From NCBI GenBank assembly GCA_016788705.1, contig JAEUSQ010000039.1, forward strand, positions 248,001-312,000: a stretch of 64,000 bases of DNA, given 5' to 3'. Position numbers and translations under genes: made by a program. Source of the stretch: Bacteroidetes Order II. bacterium (GTDB taxonomy: Bacteria > Bacteroidota > Rhodothermia > Rhodothermales > UBA2364). Within the stretch, counting starts at the first letter, position 1, and every line of letters starts with the position of its first letter. The notes beneath the pieces were generated by a model, which saw nothing but the letters and a program-made list of their open reading frames with translations, was not told the DNA's origin and did not search any database. Of the stretch, positions 8,603 through 17,127 are shown one piece after another.

Positions 8603-10492
8603 TTAAGGACTCATTTGTAAAAACATACGTTGTTCAATGTGTTTTTTAAGCACATGTAAATCTCTGACTTGGGTTAGCAAGCCTTCGTCTTCATGGCCTT
8701 GCTCTTGAGTCAGACGCAGTTCCTGATTTAATTGTTCAATAACCTGCTCAATCCGATAGCTCTTTAAACGGGTCATGGCATCTCCGGCCACTTTATACGG
8801 CTCCTTAAAACCAGAGGCAGTTCCAAAATCGTCTGGAATGCCCCATTTTTTGGATACCGACGCGGTATTCATCAAGACTTCGGTGACCCATTCACGGATT
8901 TCCGCCCCAAAGTCGCCCCGAACCATTCGGCTCACCTCTACTTCTCCGGCCTCTAGTTGCGACAGCAACAGGTTCATCAATGAAACCGACACCCCCGGAC
9001 TAAATTCTTGCAGGGTCATGTGTGCAAAGACAAAATAAATCATTTCCAGCCCTTCTGTCAGCATTAATCGCGCCAAAATAATTTCTGCGGCTTGCGGCTT
9101 ATTGGAACCCAAACCGGTAAGTGTTTCTTCTTTTACACGAAACCTTTTGGTCACGACCGCCTCCCCTGTCCGCCCGGAAAGACCACCCGTACCTGCACCA
9201 ATCGAACCTAAGACCCGCCTCAGGCTGTTTTCCGGAACCGAAAGTACTTTTGACGCCTCTTGAAGGTATAAATCCTGCTTAATCGGATCCGGAATGCACG
9301 AAATGGTTTCTACCACCTCGTGTACAACCTGGGTTTTTCCTTCTGGAGACGTCCAAAGTCCACTTCTTACAGCCAATGAATGCTTAAAAGCAATAAAATC
9401 CTGACGATGCTTTTGGATGTAGTTCAAAAAGGCCTCACCACCAAAATGACGGACAAAAGAATCGGGATCAGATCCTTTTTCCAATTCCACTACTTGCGGA
9501 GAAAGCCCGCCAGCGAATAACAGGTTTACCCCCCGCAGCATCGCATTGGCCCCAGCCGAGTCGGCATCATAAATCATGAGCACCTGTTTGGCATAACGTC
9601 CAAGCAATTTAACCTGCTGCGTCGTAAGCGCCGTTCCACTACTGGCCACTACATGTATAATTCCGGCTTGATAAAGCGAAATCACATCGGTGTAGCCTTC
9701 TACCAAAATCGCTTCTTGTTGCGACCGGATGGCATTTTTGGCTTGTTGTAAGCCATATAATACCTGACTTTTTTGGTAAACGGCCGTTTCGGGGGAGTTG
9801 ATGTACTTGGGTTGGTCTTTGGCTTCGGTCAGGATACGCCCTCCAAACCCTATTACTTTACCCAAATGGGAGATAATTGGAAACATCGCCCTGCCGCGAA
9901 AGCGATCATAATACCCACCCCGCTGAGAAGGCAAAATAAACCCCGCTTCTTCAAGATGTTCTAATCGAATTTGGGCCGTTTCGGCAGCTTTTATGAGTCC
10001 ATCCCAACCTTGCGGGGCATAGCCTAAACCAAATTTCTTAATGGTATCATTGGTAAATCCCCTTTTCCGAAAATAGGCCAATCCTGCCTTTTTCCCCTCC
10101 TCGGTTTTGATGAGTTGCTCCCAATAAAACTTGGCAGCAAAGCGGAGGGCGAAATACACGGGCTCTAAACGATTTTCCGGCAAGGAATCATCGGAGACTT
10201 CTTCTGGCAGATGGATATGTGCACGGGCTGCAAGATGTTTAATGCTCTCGTAAAATCCAAGGTGTTCATGATCCATCAGAAAATTAAACACGTCTCCTCC
10301 TTTCCCACAACCAAAACACTTATAAATCCCCATCGAAGGATTTACATTAAACGAAGGGGTTTTCTCTTGGTGAAAAGGACACAGCCCGATAAAATGAGAC
10401 CCACGTTTTTTTAGGGCTACGAATTCTGAAATAACCTCTACGATGTCGGTTGCGGCCCGAACTTCTTCAATTTTGTCATCCGAGATTCGCAT
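8603..10492 (-). CDS. dnaG: DNA primase DnaG
   Basis: This 629-residue primase makes RNA primers at the replication fork. Domains in order: an N-terminal CHC2 zinc finger with ligands C38, H41, C59 and C62 (CPFHQEKTPSF, then CFGCGKGGD); the RNA-polymerase core with TOPRIM motifs EGYTDVISL and MIYDADSAG near residues 260-315; and a C-terminal helical region (about 480-629) that would contact the DnaB helicase. Length and start (MRISDDKIEEV) match the family. It lies 26 nt after a small lipoprotein gene on the same strand and appears to be the last gene of that run. The macromolecular-synthesis partners rpsU and rpoD are not adjacent. Confidence 0.95.
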   Translation of the reverse strand: MRISDDKIEEVRAATDIVEVISEFVALKKRGSHFIGLCPFHQEKTPSFNVNPSMGIYKCFGCGKGGDVFNFLMDHEHLGFYESIKHLAARAHIHLPEEVSDDSLPENRLEPVYFALRFAAKFYWEQLIKTEEGKKAGLAYFRKRGFTNDTIKKFGLGYAPQGWDGLIKAAETAQIRLEHLEEAGFILPSQRGGYYDRFRGRAMFPIISHLGKVIGFGGRILTEAKDQPKYINSPETAVYQKSQVLYGLQQAKNAIRSQQEAILVEGYTDVISLYQAGIIHVVASSGTALTTQQVKLLGRYAKQVLMIYDADSAGANAMLRGVNLLFAGGLSPQVVELEKGSDPDSFVRHFGGEAFLNYIQKHRQDFIAFKHSLAVRSGLWTSPEGKTQVVHEVVETISCIPDPIKQDLYLQEASKVLSVPENSLRRVLGSIGAGTGGLSGRTGEAVVTKRFRVKEETLTGLGSNKPQAAEIILARLMLTEGLEMIYFVFAHMTLQEFSPGVSVSLMNLLLSQLEAGEVEVSRMVRGDFGAEIREWVTEVLMNTASVSKKWGIPDDFGTASGFKEPYKVAGDAMTRLKSYRIEQVIEQLNQELRLTQEQGHEDEGLLTQVRDLHVLKKHIEQRMFLQMSP

Positions 10493-10518
10493 GGGTACCG
10501 TCCCGAATAGGGCCTTAA

Positions 10519-10992
10519 TTATAGGGATTCTAAGGTTTTACAAGCGGCCCACATCCGCTGAATGTCTGCTTCGGTATGGGCCGCTGGTGTTTCGTCTTCT
10601 TTACAGGAAACCAATCCTTTTGAGGTCTTTACATTTCCCAAAAAATGGATTTCTTTACGGCTCTGAAACTGGCTTTCGTAGATCAACACTTCTGGCGATT
10701 CGGCCAAAATACGGGTAAGGCGATTCATCCGATTGGCTACAATGGCCGATTTCAGGAAGGGAAGGTCTATCGGCGTAGGGCCGAGGCGCAACTGAAACGC
10801 AGTTCCAGACCTAATGATTACCTCGTCACCAAGTGGATCTTTCACAACAACCGCATCATTTGGAACCCTGATACGGAATGCCTTCCCCCAAAGCGTCAGA
10901 TTTTCCAATCGGTCATTGGCACAACCGACCAAAAAGAAGACCAACAAAAGCCCACCCTCAACCAGGGTTAGGAGCGAACGAAAGCGGATCAT
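10519..10992 (-). CDS. Small lipoprotein of unknown function
   Basis: A 157-residue protein with a lipoprotein signal peptide; the lipobox is FLVGC with Cys near residue 24. The mature region begins with a beta-rich segment (LWGKAFRIRVPNDAVVV) and ends with a helical tail containing two cysteines about 35 residues apart. No known domain was recognised. It follows the SPOR-domain lipoprotein gene with only 3 nt between them and precedes dnaG by 26 nt, so these three genes probably share a transcript. Confidence 0.6.
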   Translation of the reverse strand: MIRFRSLLTLVEGGLLLVFFLVGCANDRLENLTLWGKAFRIRVPNDAVVVKDPLGDEVIIRSGTAFQLRLGPTPIDLPFLKSAIVANRMNRLTRILAESPEVLIYESQFQSRKEIHFLGNVKTSKGLVSCKEDETPAAHTEADIQRMWAACKTLESL

Positions 10993-10995
10993 CGC

Positions 10996-11589
10996 TTACT
11001 GAACAATGGTATCCGGAACAATAAACGTATCTGGAAACTTGCGTCGCAGATAGGCCGCCGCTTGGTCGGCCTCTTGGCGTGTCAGGTAATTTCCAATCCG
11101 CACTTTATATAATCCTTGTTGCTGCGGCACATAAATGGGTAAGTCGCCTCGTCCCATCACAGCAGGTGCACCCGCCTTGTTTGCTGTCCACCACTGAACG
11201 ACTTCGCGGCGCTTGGAATCTGCACCATCACGGGTTCCACTTGCATATATCTGAACCCGAAAGCCAGCACGGGTAGTACCCGTGGAATTGTTACCGATTG
11301 GAGGTTGCGGGTTGGGGGGCGTTGGATTGATAATCGGGGGCTGGGTATCCTTACGCAACAAGGTCTCCGGTACATCATGAACCAAGGTCACGGGCGAACT
11401 CGTGCTTGCCGTTCGTTCTGGATACGCTATTGAGTCAAAATTTTCATAGTCCGACATTTTTCCAGAATAACCCTTGTTGTCATTCTGTGTTGGGTCTTTG
11501 GGGCCTGTACAAGCCGAGATGCTCCAGACAAGTGCGAGCAGCAGGATGTATCGTTGTGGGTTTTTCATGAAAGTTATCAACGTTTTCAT
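10996..11589 (-). CDS. SPOR domain lipoprotein
   Basis: A 197-residue lipoprotein (lipobox ISAC, Cys near residue 27). After a disordered Pro/Asn/Thr-rich linker (PPIINPTPPNPQPP), residues about 107-190 form a SPOR domain: FRVQIYASGTRDGADSKRRE, then LYKVRIGNYLTRQEADQAAA and RRKFPDTFIV. SPOR domains bind peptidoglycan strands stripped of stem peptides at division sites, so a septal or cell-wall role in the periplasm is likely. An alternative start seven codons downstream (11568) also leaves a complete signal peptide. Confidence 0.85.
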   Translation of the reverse strand: MKTLITFMKNPQRYILLLALVWSISACTGPKDPTQNDNKGYSGKMSDYENFDSIAYPERTASTSSPVTLVHDVPETLLRKDTQPPIINPTPPNPQPPIGNNSTGTTRAGFRVQIYASGTRDGADSKRREVVQWWTANKAGAPAVMGRGDLPIYVPQQQGLYKVRIGNYLTRQEADQAAAYLRRKFPDTFIVPDTIVQ

Positions 11590-11643
11590 TTTTGGAGAAA
11601 GGGAAAATAGTGGAGAATGCAGGTCTATAACAAGAAGATCGTA

Positions 11644-12564
11644 TCATTTTGCCGAAATCACCTTCAAGCGATTTTTAAAGATTTCGACCTCAACAACCAA
11701 CGCTTCTAAAGACAACATTTCACCATCTGCATGAATAGGTAGCGGAATCTGGGAAGTAACCCGTGCGTTTTGGGTACGTGCCATGTGAACTTCGGGGAGG
11801 TGGATGTGTTCCCCTGTCAAGGTTTTTGGCAGGACACGGAGGATACGTGGAATGGAGGCCTGTTCAAATACACAAACTTCGAGCAAGCCATCATCCAGTA
11901 GGGCATGTGGTGTTAATTTAAAACCACCTCCCGTACAAAAACCATTCGCAAAGTCTGCCAGAATAAAGCGGCCTTCATAATAAAGGTGTTCATCCAACCA
12001 GATTTTGACGGAAGGGAAACGCCATTTCCCAAGGGTTCTTAAGACCGCTACCAGATAGGGAAGGGTTTTCCCCGGAATCATTTTGAGTCTAGATGCCAAA
12101 TGTGCGGCTTGGGCTTCAAAACCGATACCCGCCTGATTGATAAAATCTACCACTTTTTTGCCGGCATTTTCCTGAATGGTCAGCCTCCCGAAATCTGCCA
12201 TCACCCATACAGGTGTTTGGGTTAATGCCAAGATCGCAGGTTCCAGTTTTTTGGGTAATTTCAACATTTTAGCGTAATCGTTCCCAGTTCCAAGGGGCAA
12301 TACCCCCAATGCAGCCTTACACCCGCCACGGATCAACCCACACCCCACTTCATGTACCGTCCCATCTCCGCCAATGGCAACGACCACATCGGCACTTTCG
12401 CTACAACGGTATGCAAGTTCTTCGGCATGTCCTGGACCCAAGGTTTCTATGAATGTATAAGACACCGCATGTTTTTCAAGTACCGATTCGATTCTTCGCC
12501 GTTGCTTGGCGGCATACCCATTTCCGGCTTTGGGATTCAGAATAAAGACATAATGCATGGGCAA
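11644..12564 (-). CDS. Diacylglycerol kinase family lipid kinase (YegS/BmrU-like)
   Basis: A 306-residue protein of the DAGK catalytic superfamily. The nucleotide-binding motif is VAIGGDGTVHEV (about residues 61-72), followed by LPLGTGNDYAKML (about 90-102). The N-terminal block FILNPKAGNG is also typical. Such enzymes phosphorylate diacylglycerol, sphingosine-like bases or other lipids with ATP; the substrate is not predictable here. It lies 54 nt upstream of the SPOR-domain gene on the same strand. Confidence 0.85.
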   Translation of the reverse strand: MPMHYVFILNPKAGNGYAAKQRRRIESVLEKHAVSYTFIETLGPGHAEELAYRCSESADVVVAIGGDGTVHEVGCGLIRGGCKAALGVLPLGTGNDYAKMLKLPKKLEPAILALTQTPVWVMADFGRLTIQENAGKKVVDFINQAGIGFEAQAAHLASRLKMIPGKTLPYLVAVLRTLGKWRFPSVKIWLDEHLYYEGRFILADFANGFCTGGGFKLTPHALLDDGLLEVCVFEQASIPRILRVLPKTLTGEHIHLPEVHMARTQNARVTSQIPLPIHADGEMLSLEALVVEVEIFKNRLKVISAK

Positions 12565-12627
12565 ACTTGAAATGAATGCGCGAAAAACCTAAATTGTATT
12601 TCTTTTTGGAAGATAGCGCATCCCTTC

Positions 12628-13545
12628 ATGCTTCCCAAGGCTTTTTATCTCCTTTATTTACCTTGTTTTTCACTCATGTTCTCGGCTTGCGAATTTTTCT
12701 CGGCAAGTACCGAATCGTTAGCGGATTGGGTTCGTCTTGATCAATCGCCCATAGAAGAAGCAACTTCCGAAGTTTACCGAAGGGTCATTACTTTAGACCA
12801 AGGCATGACGGATTTGATGTATAGCGCCGGAGCGGGTGGCTATATTGTGGGCATCTCCGACTTGGAAAAACATGGTATGTTCCCCGACTCGGTAGCTAAA
12901 ATCCTTATTTTTCCACCAGATATAGAACGCTTTCGACAATTAGAGCCTGATTGGGTAATCGGCACCCGCAATGAAACCTCGGAATTGGTTGCCGAAAAGT
13001 TGCGGAAATTAGGGTTTAATGTCCGTCTTTTTTCGTTCAAAAACTGGCACGATGTCACCAGAGCCATTCAGGAATTAGGTACTTATTTTGGGACCGACTA
13101 CCGTGCCAAAAATGCAACGGATACCTTAACGGCCCAATGGCGTTCCATCCGGAGTCTCATCAATATTGGCCGTCCTAGCGTATTATTTCTTACAGGTGAG
13201 AAAGCCTTAGAAGGATTTGGCACCGATGCCCATCTGAATAAAATGATTGAAGACGCGGGTGGTTACAGCCTTACTTCTAAACTTGTTGGTGGCAAACAGC
13301 TCTTGAAGCCCGACTTTATTTCCCACGCCCCCGCAGATTTTATTATCCTCACCCCTGATGTTGCAAAATCCTTACAAGAACTCATCCAAAAACACCCCTA
13401 CCTCGCCCAAACCCGCGCCTTTAAACGCAAGAAAATTTACCTCATCGCATCCGAATTAACCCTTCATCCCAGTCCGCGCTACATAGAAGGAGCCAAAGAA
13501 CTTGCCCAGATTTTCTTTACCGATCTTTTCACTCCCTTGCAATAA
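12628..13545 (+). CDS. Periplasmic binding lipoprotein, helical-backbone metal/cobalamin/heme receptor type (BtuF/HmuT-like)
   Basis: A 305-residue lipoprotein with lipobox MFSAC (Cys near residue 20). The mature protein fits the class III substrate-binding fold: an N-terminal lobe containing ITLDQGMTDLMYSAGAGGYIVGIS, then LEPDWVIG, a long linking helix, and a C-terminal lobe with VLFLTGEKAL, GTDAHLNKMIEDAGG and the terminal IPEL-like segment HPSPRYIEGAKEL. These proteins deliver vitamin B12, heme or iron chelates to an ABC transporter. No permease or ATPase gene is adjacent, so it is an orphan here, and the ligand is undetermined. Confidence 0.8.
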   Translation: MLPKAFYLLYLPCFSLMFSACEFFSASTESLADWVRLDQSPIEEATSEVYRRVITLDQGMTDLMYSAGAGGYIVGISDLEKHGMFPDSVAKILIFPPDIERFRQLEPDWVIGTRNETSELVAEKLRKLGFNVRLFSFKNWHDVTRAIQELGTYFGTDYRAKNATDTLTAQWRSIRSLINIGRPSVLFLTGEKALEGFGTDAHLNKMIEDAGGYSLTSKLVGGKQLLKPDFISHAPADFIILTPDVAKSLQELIQKHPYLAQTRAFKRKKIYLIASELTLHPSPRYIEGAKELAQIFFTDLFTPLQ

Positions 13546-13677
13546 CTTTTGCCGTATTTACCGTATGACACCTTCAAACTGTGTTACCAGCCACCGAAAT
13601 GCCGTTATCATTCTGACTCCACTATCACATTTATTTTGATTTGAAGATTCTTTACCCGACACGACAAACCGATTGAT

Positions 13678-14709
13678 ATGACTGCATTGGAAACCACCAC
13701 CGCCACCACTAAACGCCCCGACCTATCGAACGGGAGACGCATTTCCATGCAAGACATCCAGCGCCCTATCGAGCAGGATCTGAAGGTTTTTGACCAATAC
13801 TTTAAAGAGGCCATGCGGTCTTCCCATCGCTTGCTCAGCCTCGTAACCCGTTATGTTTTAAAACAAAAAGGCAAACGCATCCGGCCCACACTGGTCCTTT
13901 TGGCAGCACAAACAACCGGGGGTACAACCCCGACGACACACCGAACCGCAGCACTTGTGGAACTTCTCCATACGGCAACGCTGGTGCATGACGATGTGGT
14001 GGATGAAGCCGACCGACGACGTGGGCTTTTTTCTATCAATGCCCTCTGGAAAAATAAAATTGCAGTCCTTTTTGGGGATTTTCTCCTAAGCAAAGGCTTG
14101 TTGCTTTCATTAGACTTTAAAGATTACCGCCAATTACACCTGCTTTCCGATGCCATACGGCGCATGAGCGAGGGCGAACTCCTACAATTTGAAAAAACCC
14201 GCCACTTAGACATAGACGAACCTACGTATTTCCAAATTATTTCGGACAAGACCGCTTCCCTGATTGCCGCTTGTCTGGCCTGTGGTGCTGCAAGTACGAC
14301 CGACAACGAGGACGAAATACAGAAAATGAAAACGATCGGCGAAAAGTTGGGGATGGCTTTCCAGATTCGAGATGACTTATTCGATTTTGGAACCGATGAC
14401 GTGGGCAAGCCGCTGGGCATTGACCTTCAGGAGAAGAAAATCACCTTGCCCTTGATTTATGCCCTCAAAAATGGTTCTGCGTCTGAACGAAAAGCCATCT
14501 TAAAGTTAGTAAAACAGAAAAAAAAGACGCCTAATGATATTGCCATTGTTCATGCCTTTGTTGATAAATACCAAGGAATTCCCTATACCCATCAGGTGAT
14601 GATGGCCTTCGCGGAAGAAGCCCAAACGCTGCTCTTGACTTTTCCAGAATCCCCCGCTCGCCAAGCCTTAATCGAATTGGTACATTATACCGTTTCACGA
14701 AAAAAATAA
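13678..14709 (+). CDS. Polyprenyl diphosphate synthase (trans-isoprenyl, octaprenyl type)
   Basis: This 343-residue enzyme condenses isopentenyl diphosphate onto an allylic primer to make the long prenyl tail, probably for menaquinone. Both aspartate-rich motifs are present: LVHDDVVDEADRRRG (first DDxxD) and FQIRDDLFDF (second). The substrate-binding block QKGKRIRPTLVLL is near residue 62. The first 24 residues are Thr-rich and poorly conserved; a methionine at residue 24 or 25 (MQDIQRP) is a plausible alternative start. Chain length cannot be fixed by eye, so no symbol is assigned. Confidence 0.9.
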   Translation: MTALETTTATTKRPDLSNGRRISMQDIQRPIEQDLKVFDQYFKEAMRSSHRLLSLVTRYVLKQKGKRIRPTLVLLAAQTTGGTTPTTHRTAALVELLHTATLVHDDVVDEADRRRGLFSINALWKNKIAVLFGDFLLSKGLLLSLDFKDYRQLHLLSDAIRRMSEGELLQFEKTRHLDIDEPTYFQIISDKTASLIAACLACGAASTTDNEDEIQKMKTIGEKLGMAFQIRDDLFDFGTDDVGKPLGIDLQEKKITLPLIYALKNGSASERKAILKLVKQKKKTPNDIAIVHAFVDKYQGIPYTHQVMMAFAEEAQTLLLTFPESPARQALIELVHYTVSRKK

Positions 14710-14824
14710 CGACACCAGCACCACCCCACACAACTAAGCACCTCCTGTTTCTGCCTTAAACGTCCTAGCACATCTGTTAGGTTTTCTAGTATCGCACCTT
14801 CTGTACCTGGCGTACCAAAACATA

Positions 14825-15025
14825 TTAGGTAAACACCACACCAGTACATTTACCACAAGACGGAGGCCCGCTACCTGCCTCCGTACATACATCCCCTATG
14901 GCCAATTGGGCCAAGATAATGAGTGTGCCCCGCTTTCGTTCCTTCCATTTTTTCCATAACCCTTCATCTGTGACTTGGTATATTCCATCCAAGCATAATG
15001 ATCCCCTGAACGAACGATATACCAT
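14825..15025 (-). CDS. Possible small cysteine-containing protein (uncertain)
   Basis: The 314-nt gap between the polyprenyl synthase and the next hydrolase holds no certain gene. On the minus strand, however, an open frame reads as a plausible 66-residue protein: YQVTDEGLWKKWKERKRG, a hydrophobic LIILAQLAIGD, then a C-terminal C-T-E-A-G ... P-S-C-G-K-C cluster that could bind a metal. Its ATG shares the palindrome ccatgg with the start codon of the plus-strand gene, which is awkward for two real starts; a TTG start at about residue 12 would avoid this. A perfect 8-bp inverted repeat (acggaggc/gcctccgt, 14860-14884) lies within it. No family is recognised; it may be spurious. Confidence 0.3.
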   Translation of the reverse strand: MVYRSFRGSLCLDGIYQVTDEGLWKKWKERKRGTLIILAQLAIGDVCTEAGSGPPSCGKCTGVVFT

Positions 15026-15785
15026 GGCTTTATTACACTTATTAGGAACAGGCGCCGGATATACCGATGCTTGGCGCACGACCACCATGCTTGCCTTTCA
15101 AGACGAACGCTCGATGGTTGCTGTGGACTGTGGCGGCGATTTAATGCAACGGCTCCAGGCCGCCAACTGCCCTTTGGAAAACCTGAATGCCTTGTTTATC
15201 ACCCATGAACACCCGGATCATTGTGGCGGCTTTCCTTTATTCATGGAAAAGCGCTGGCTTGCTGGCGTAAACACCCCCCTTCATGTGTATGGCCCTGAGC
15301 AAGGGCTAGATCAGGCACGTAAGGCGTTTGAAGTATTTGGCCTGCCCCACTGGAAAGGAATGGCAGAAGTGGTATGGCATGATTTGCCCTTGGAAGAACA
15401 GTTCTTGGCATATGAAGATGACATCTGGCATATTGTCACCAGCCCTACTTTTCACCCAGTACCTACCGTAGGAATGCGGGTTGTCCATAAACCGAGTGGA
15501 TTTGTGACCGCCTATTCCTGCGACACCTCTCCATGCGAAGCCGTACAAAAATTGGCAACCTCGGTGGATATTCTGGTACACGAAGCCAATCTCCTCGAAG
15601 GCTCCTTGCCCAATGTTCATTCCAGCATCTCTGAAGCCACCGATACTGCCCTTGCTGCAAATGTCAAGCGCTTGCTACTGATCCATGTCCCCAAAGGCAT
15701 TTCAGAAGCCCATTTGGTAGAAGACCGTTTACGCTTTTCACCAATCGAGATAGGTAAGGAATTGGGCGTCTATCCTATCGGCTAA
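15024..15785 (+). CDS. Metallo-beta-lactamase-fold hydrolase, RNase Z/ElaC-like
   Basis: A 253-residue protein. The start was placed at MALLHLLGTGAGYTDAWR because this superfamily typically begins with the L-L-G-T-G strand; the upstream in-frame extension lacks domain character. The metal site is ITHEHPDHCGG (HxHxDH, about residues 56-66), followed by SCDTSPCEAV (Asp ligand) and IHVP with the final histidine near residue 222. These features match the beta-CASP-free RNase Z-like group, whose members include tRNA 3' endonuclease and phosphodiesterases. The long exosite arm of true RNase Z is not apparent, so a general hydrolase or phosphodiesterase is the safer call. Confidence 0.8.
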   Translation: MALLHLLGTGAGYTDAWRTTTMLAFQDERSMVAVDCGGDLMQRLQAANCPLENLNALFITHEHPDHCGGFPLFMEKRWLAGVNTPLHVYGPEQGLDQARKAFEVFGLPHWKGMAEVVWHDLPLEEQFLAYEDDIWHIVTSPTFHPVPTVGMRVVHKPSGFVTAYSCDTSPCEAVQKLATSVDILVHEANLLEGSLPNVHSSISEATDTALAANVKRLLLIHVPKGISEAHLVEDRLRFSPIEIGKELGVYPIG

Positions 15786-15865
15786 ATTAAAAATAATGTC
15801 GCTATTGCATCCAATCGCCCTAAAGTTCGTCTGTGCGGTTGAATGTTTGTTATAACCCCACGTTA

Positions 15866-17107
15866 ATGGAACCCACACCCTTTGTCCCGCAACCTTCGGA
15901 TGAAGAAAAGCGGCGTCAACTTATTTACATGAAACGTATTGCCACCGGACTGTTAGGCGTGTCGGCAATCGTTTTTATAATAGCCCATCAACAAAGTGGC
16001 TTTTGGTGGGGATTGATTCGTGCGATTTCTGAAGCCTCGATGGTGGGAGGTCTCGCGGATTGGTTTGCGGTTACTGCGCTCTTCCGTCATCCGATGGGCA
16101 TTCCCATTCCCCATACAGCCATCATTTCTAAGAATAAAGACCGGATTGGCGCTGCACTCGGAAACTTTGTTTATAAACATTTTCTGACACCGGAACTCAT
16201 CAAAACCAAGCTCACAAACCTTAACCTTGGCGAGAAGATTGGAGAATGGTTGGCAAATCCCGAAAAAACGAGAACAGTACTGGAGGCCCTTACTACAGGT
16301 ATTACCAACCTCCTCGACCGCTTGAACGACGATGACATCCGCACTTTTATCCGCCAAAACATCTCGGACGAACTGCTTAAGACCGATCTTGCCCCACGGT
16401 TAGGACGTATGATAGATGGCTTGATGGATTCCGACCGCTTCAGGGACCTTTTAGACTTTCTTTTATTGAATACGGCGCAAGGCTTAGACCGGAACAAAGA
16501 AAAAATTGAACAATGGATGGACGATAACCTGAATTGGGTACAGCGTACCTTCCTCAAACAAGTGATCCGGCGTACACCTGGCGAATTGCTGCACATATTA
16601 GATGATCCCGAACACCGCTTCCGAAAACTGGTTTATGCGGGCGTACAGGACATGGCCGATAACTTGCAAGAAAACCCCGAATGGCACTTAAAATTGACCG
16701 ACATTAAACAGCAAATCCTGCAACGCGAGGAAGTACGTGCATACTTGGGCGATATCTGGACCACCCTAAAAACACGCATCCAAACGGATTTAACAGATGG
16801 CAATTCTCAGATCAAGTTTCGCCTACAGCAAGGTGCAGCCAGCCTGGGCGAGGCCATGTTGCGGGACGAAGCCGTCCGAAATGCCATCAACCGAAATGTA
16901 GAGCAAATCATCACCGAAATTGTCACCACACGTGGTTCTGAAGTGGCTGTTTTCATCAGCGATACCGTCCGGAAATGGGATGCCCAAACAATGGTTGACC
17001 GGGTAGAGATCAACATCGGGCGCGATTTACAATTCGTTCGGATTAATGGCACGATCGTGGGTGGCCTGGTTGGCGCGTTGCTTTACCTCATCACCCGATT
17101 ATTTTAA
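15866..17107 (+). CDS. DUF445 family membrane-associated protein (YjiN-like)
   Basis: A 413-residue protein when started at the ATG at 15866; an in-frame GTG lies 11 codons upstream. It has an N-terminal membrane segment (LLGVSAIVFIIAH), the DUF445 signature GGLADWFAVTALFRHPMGIPIPHTAII, a long helical middle region, and a C-terminal membrane helix (IVGGLVGALLYLI). The family is widespread in bacteria; no biochemical function is established, although the signature is nearly invariant. It follows the RNase Z-like gene by 80 nt. Confidence 0.88.
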   Translation: MEPTPFVPQPSDEEKRRQLIYMKRIATGLLGVSAIVFIIAHQQSGFWWGLIRAISEASMVGGLADWFAVTALFRHPMGIPIPHTAIISKNKDRIGAALGNFVYKHFLTPELIKTKLTNLNLGEKIGEWLANPEKTRTVLEALTTGITNLLDRLNDDDIRTFIRQNISDELLKTDLAPRLGRMIDGLMDSDRFRDLLDFLLLNTAQGLDRNKEKIEQWMDDNLNWVQRTFLKQVIRRTPGELLHILDDPEHRFRKLVYAGVQDMADNLQENPEWHLKLTDIKQQILQREEVRAYLGDIWTTLKTRIQTDLTDGNSQIKFRLQQGAASLGEAMLRDEAVRNAINRNVEQIITEIVTTRGSEVAVFISDTVRKWDAQTMVDRVEINIGRDLQFVRINGTIVGGLVGALLYLITRLF

Positions 17108-17127
17108 GTGTAAGTATTCCCGATGTT

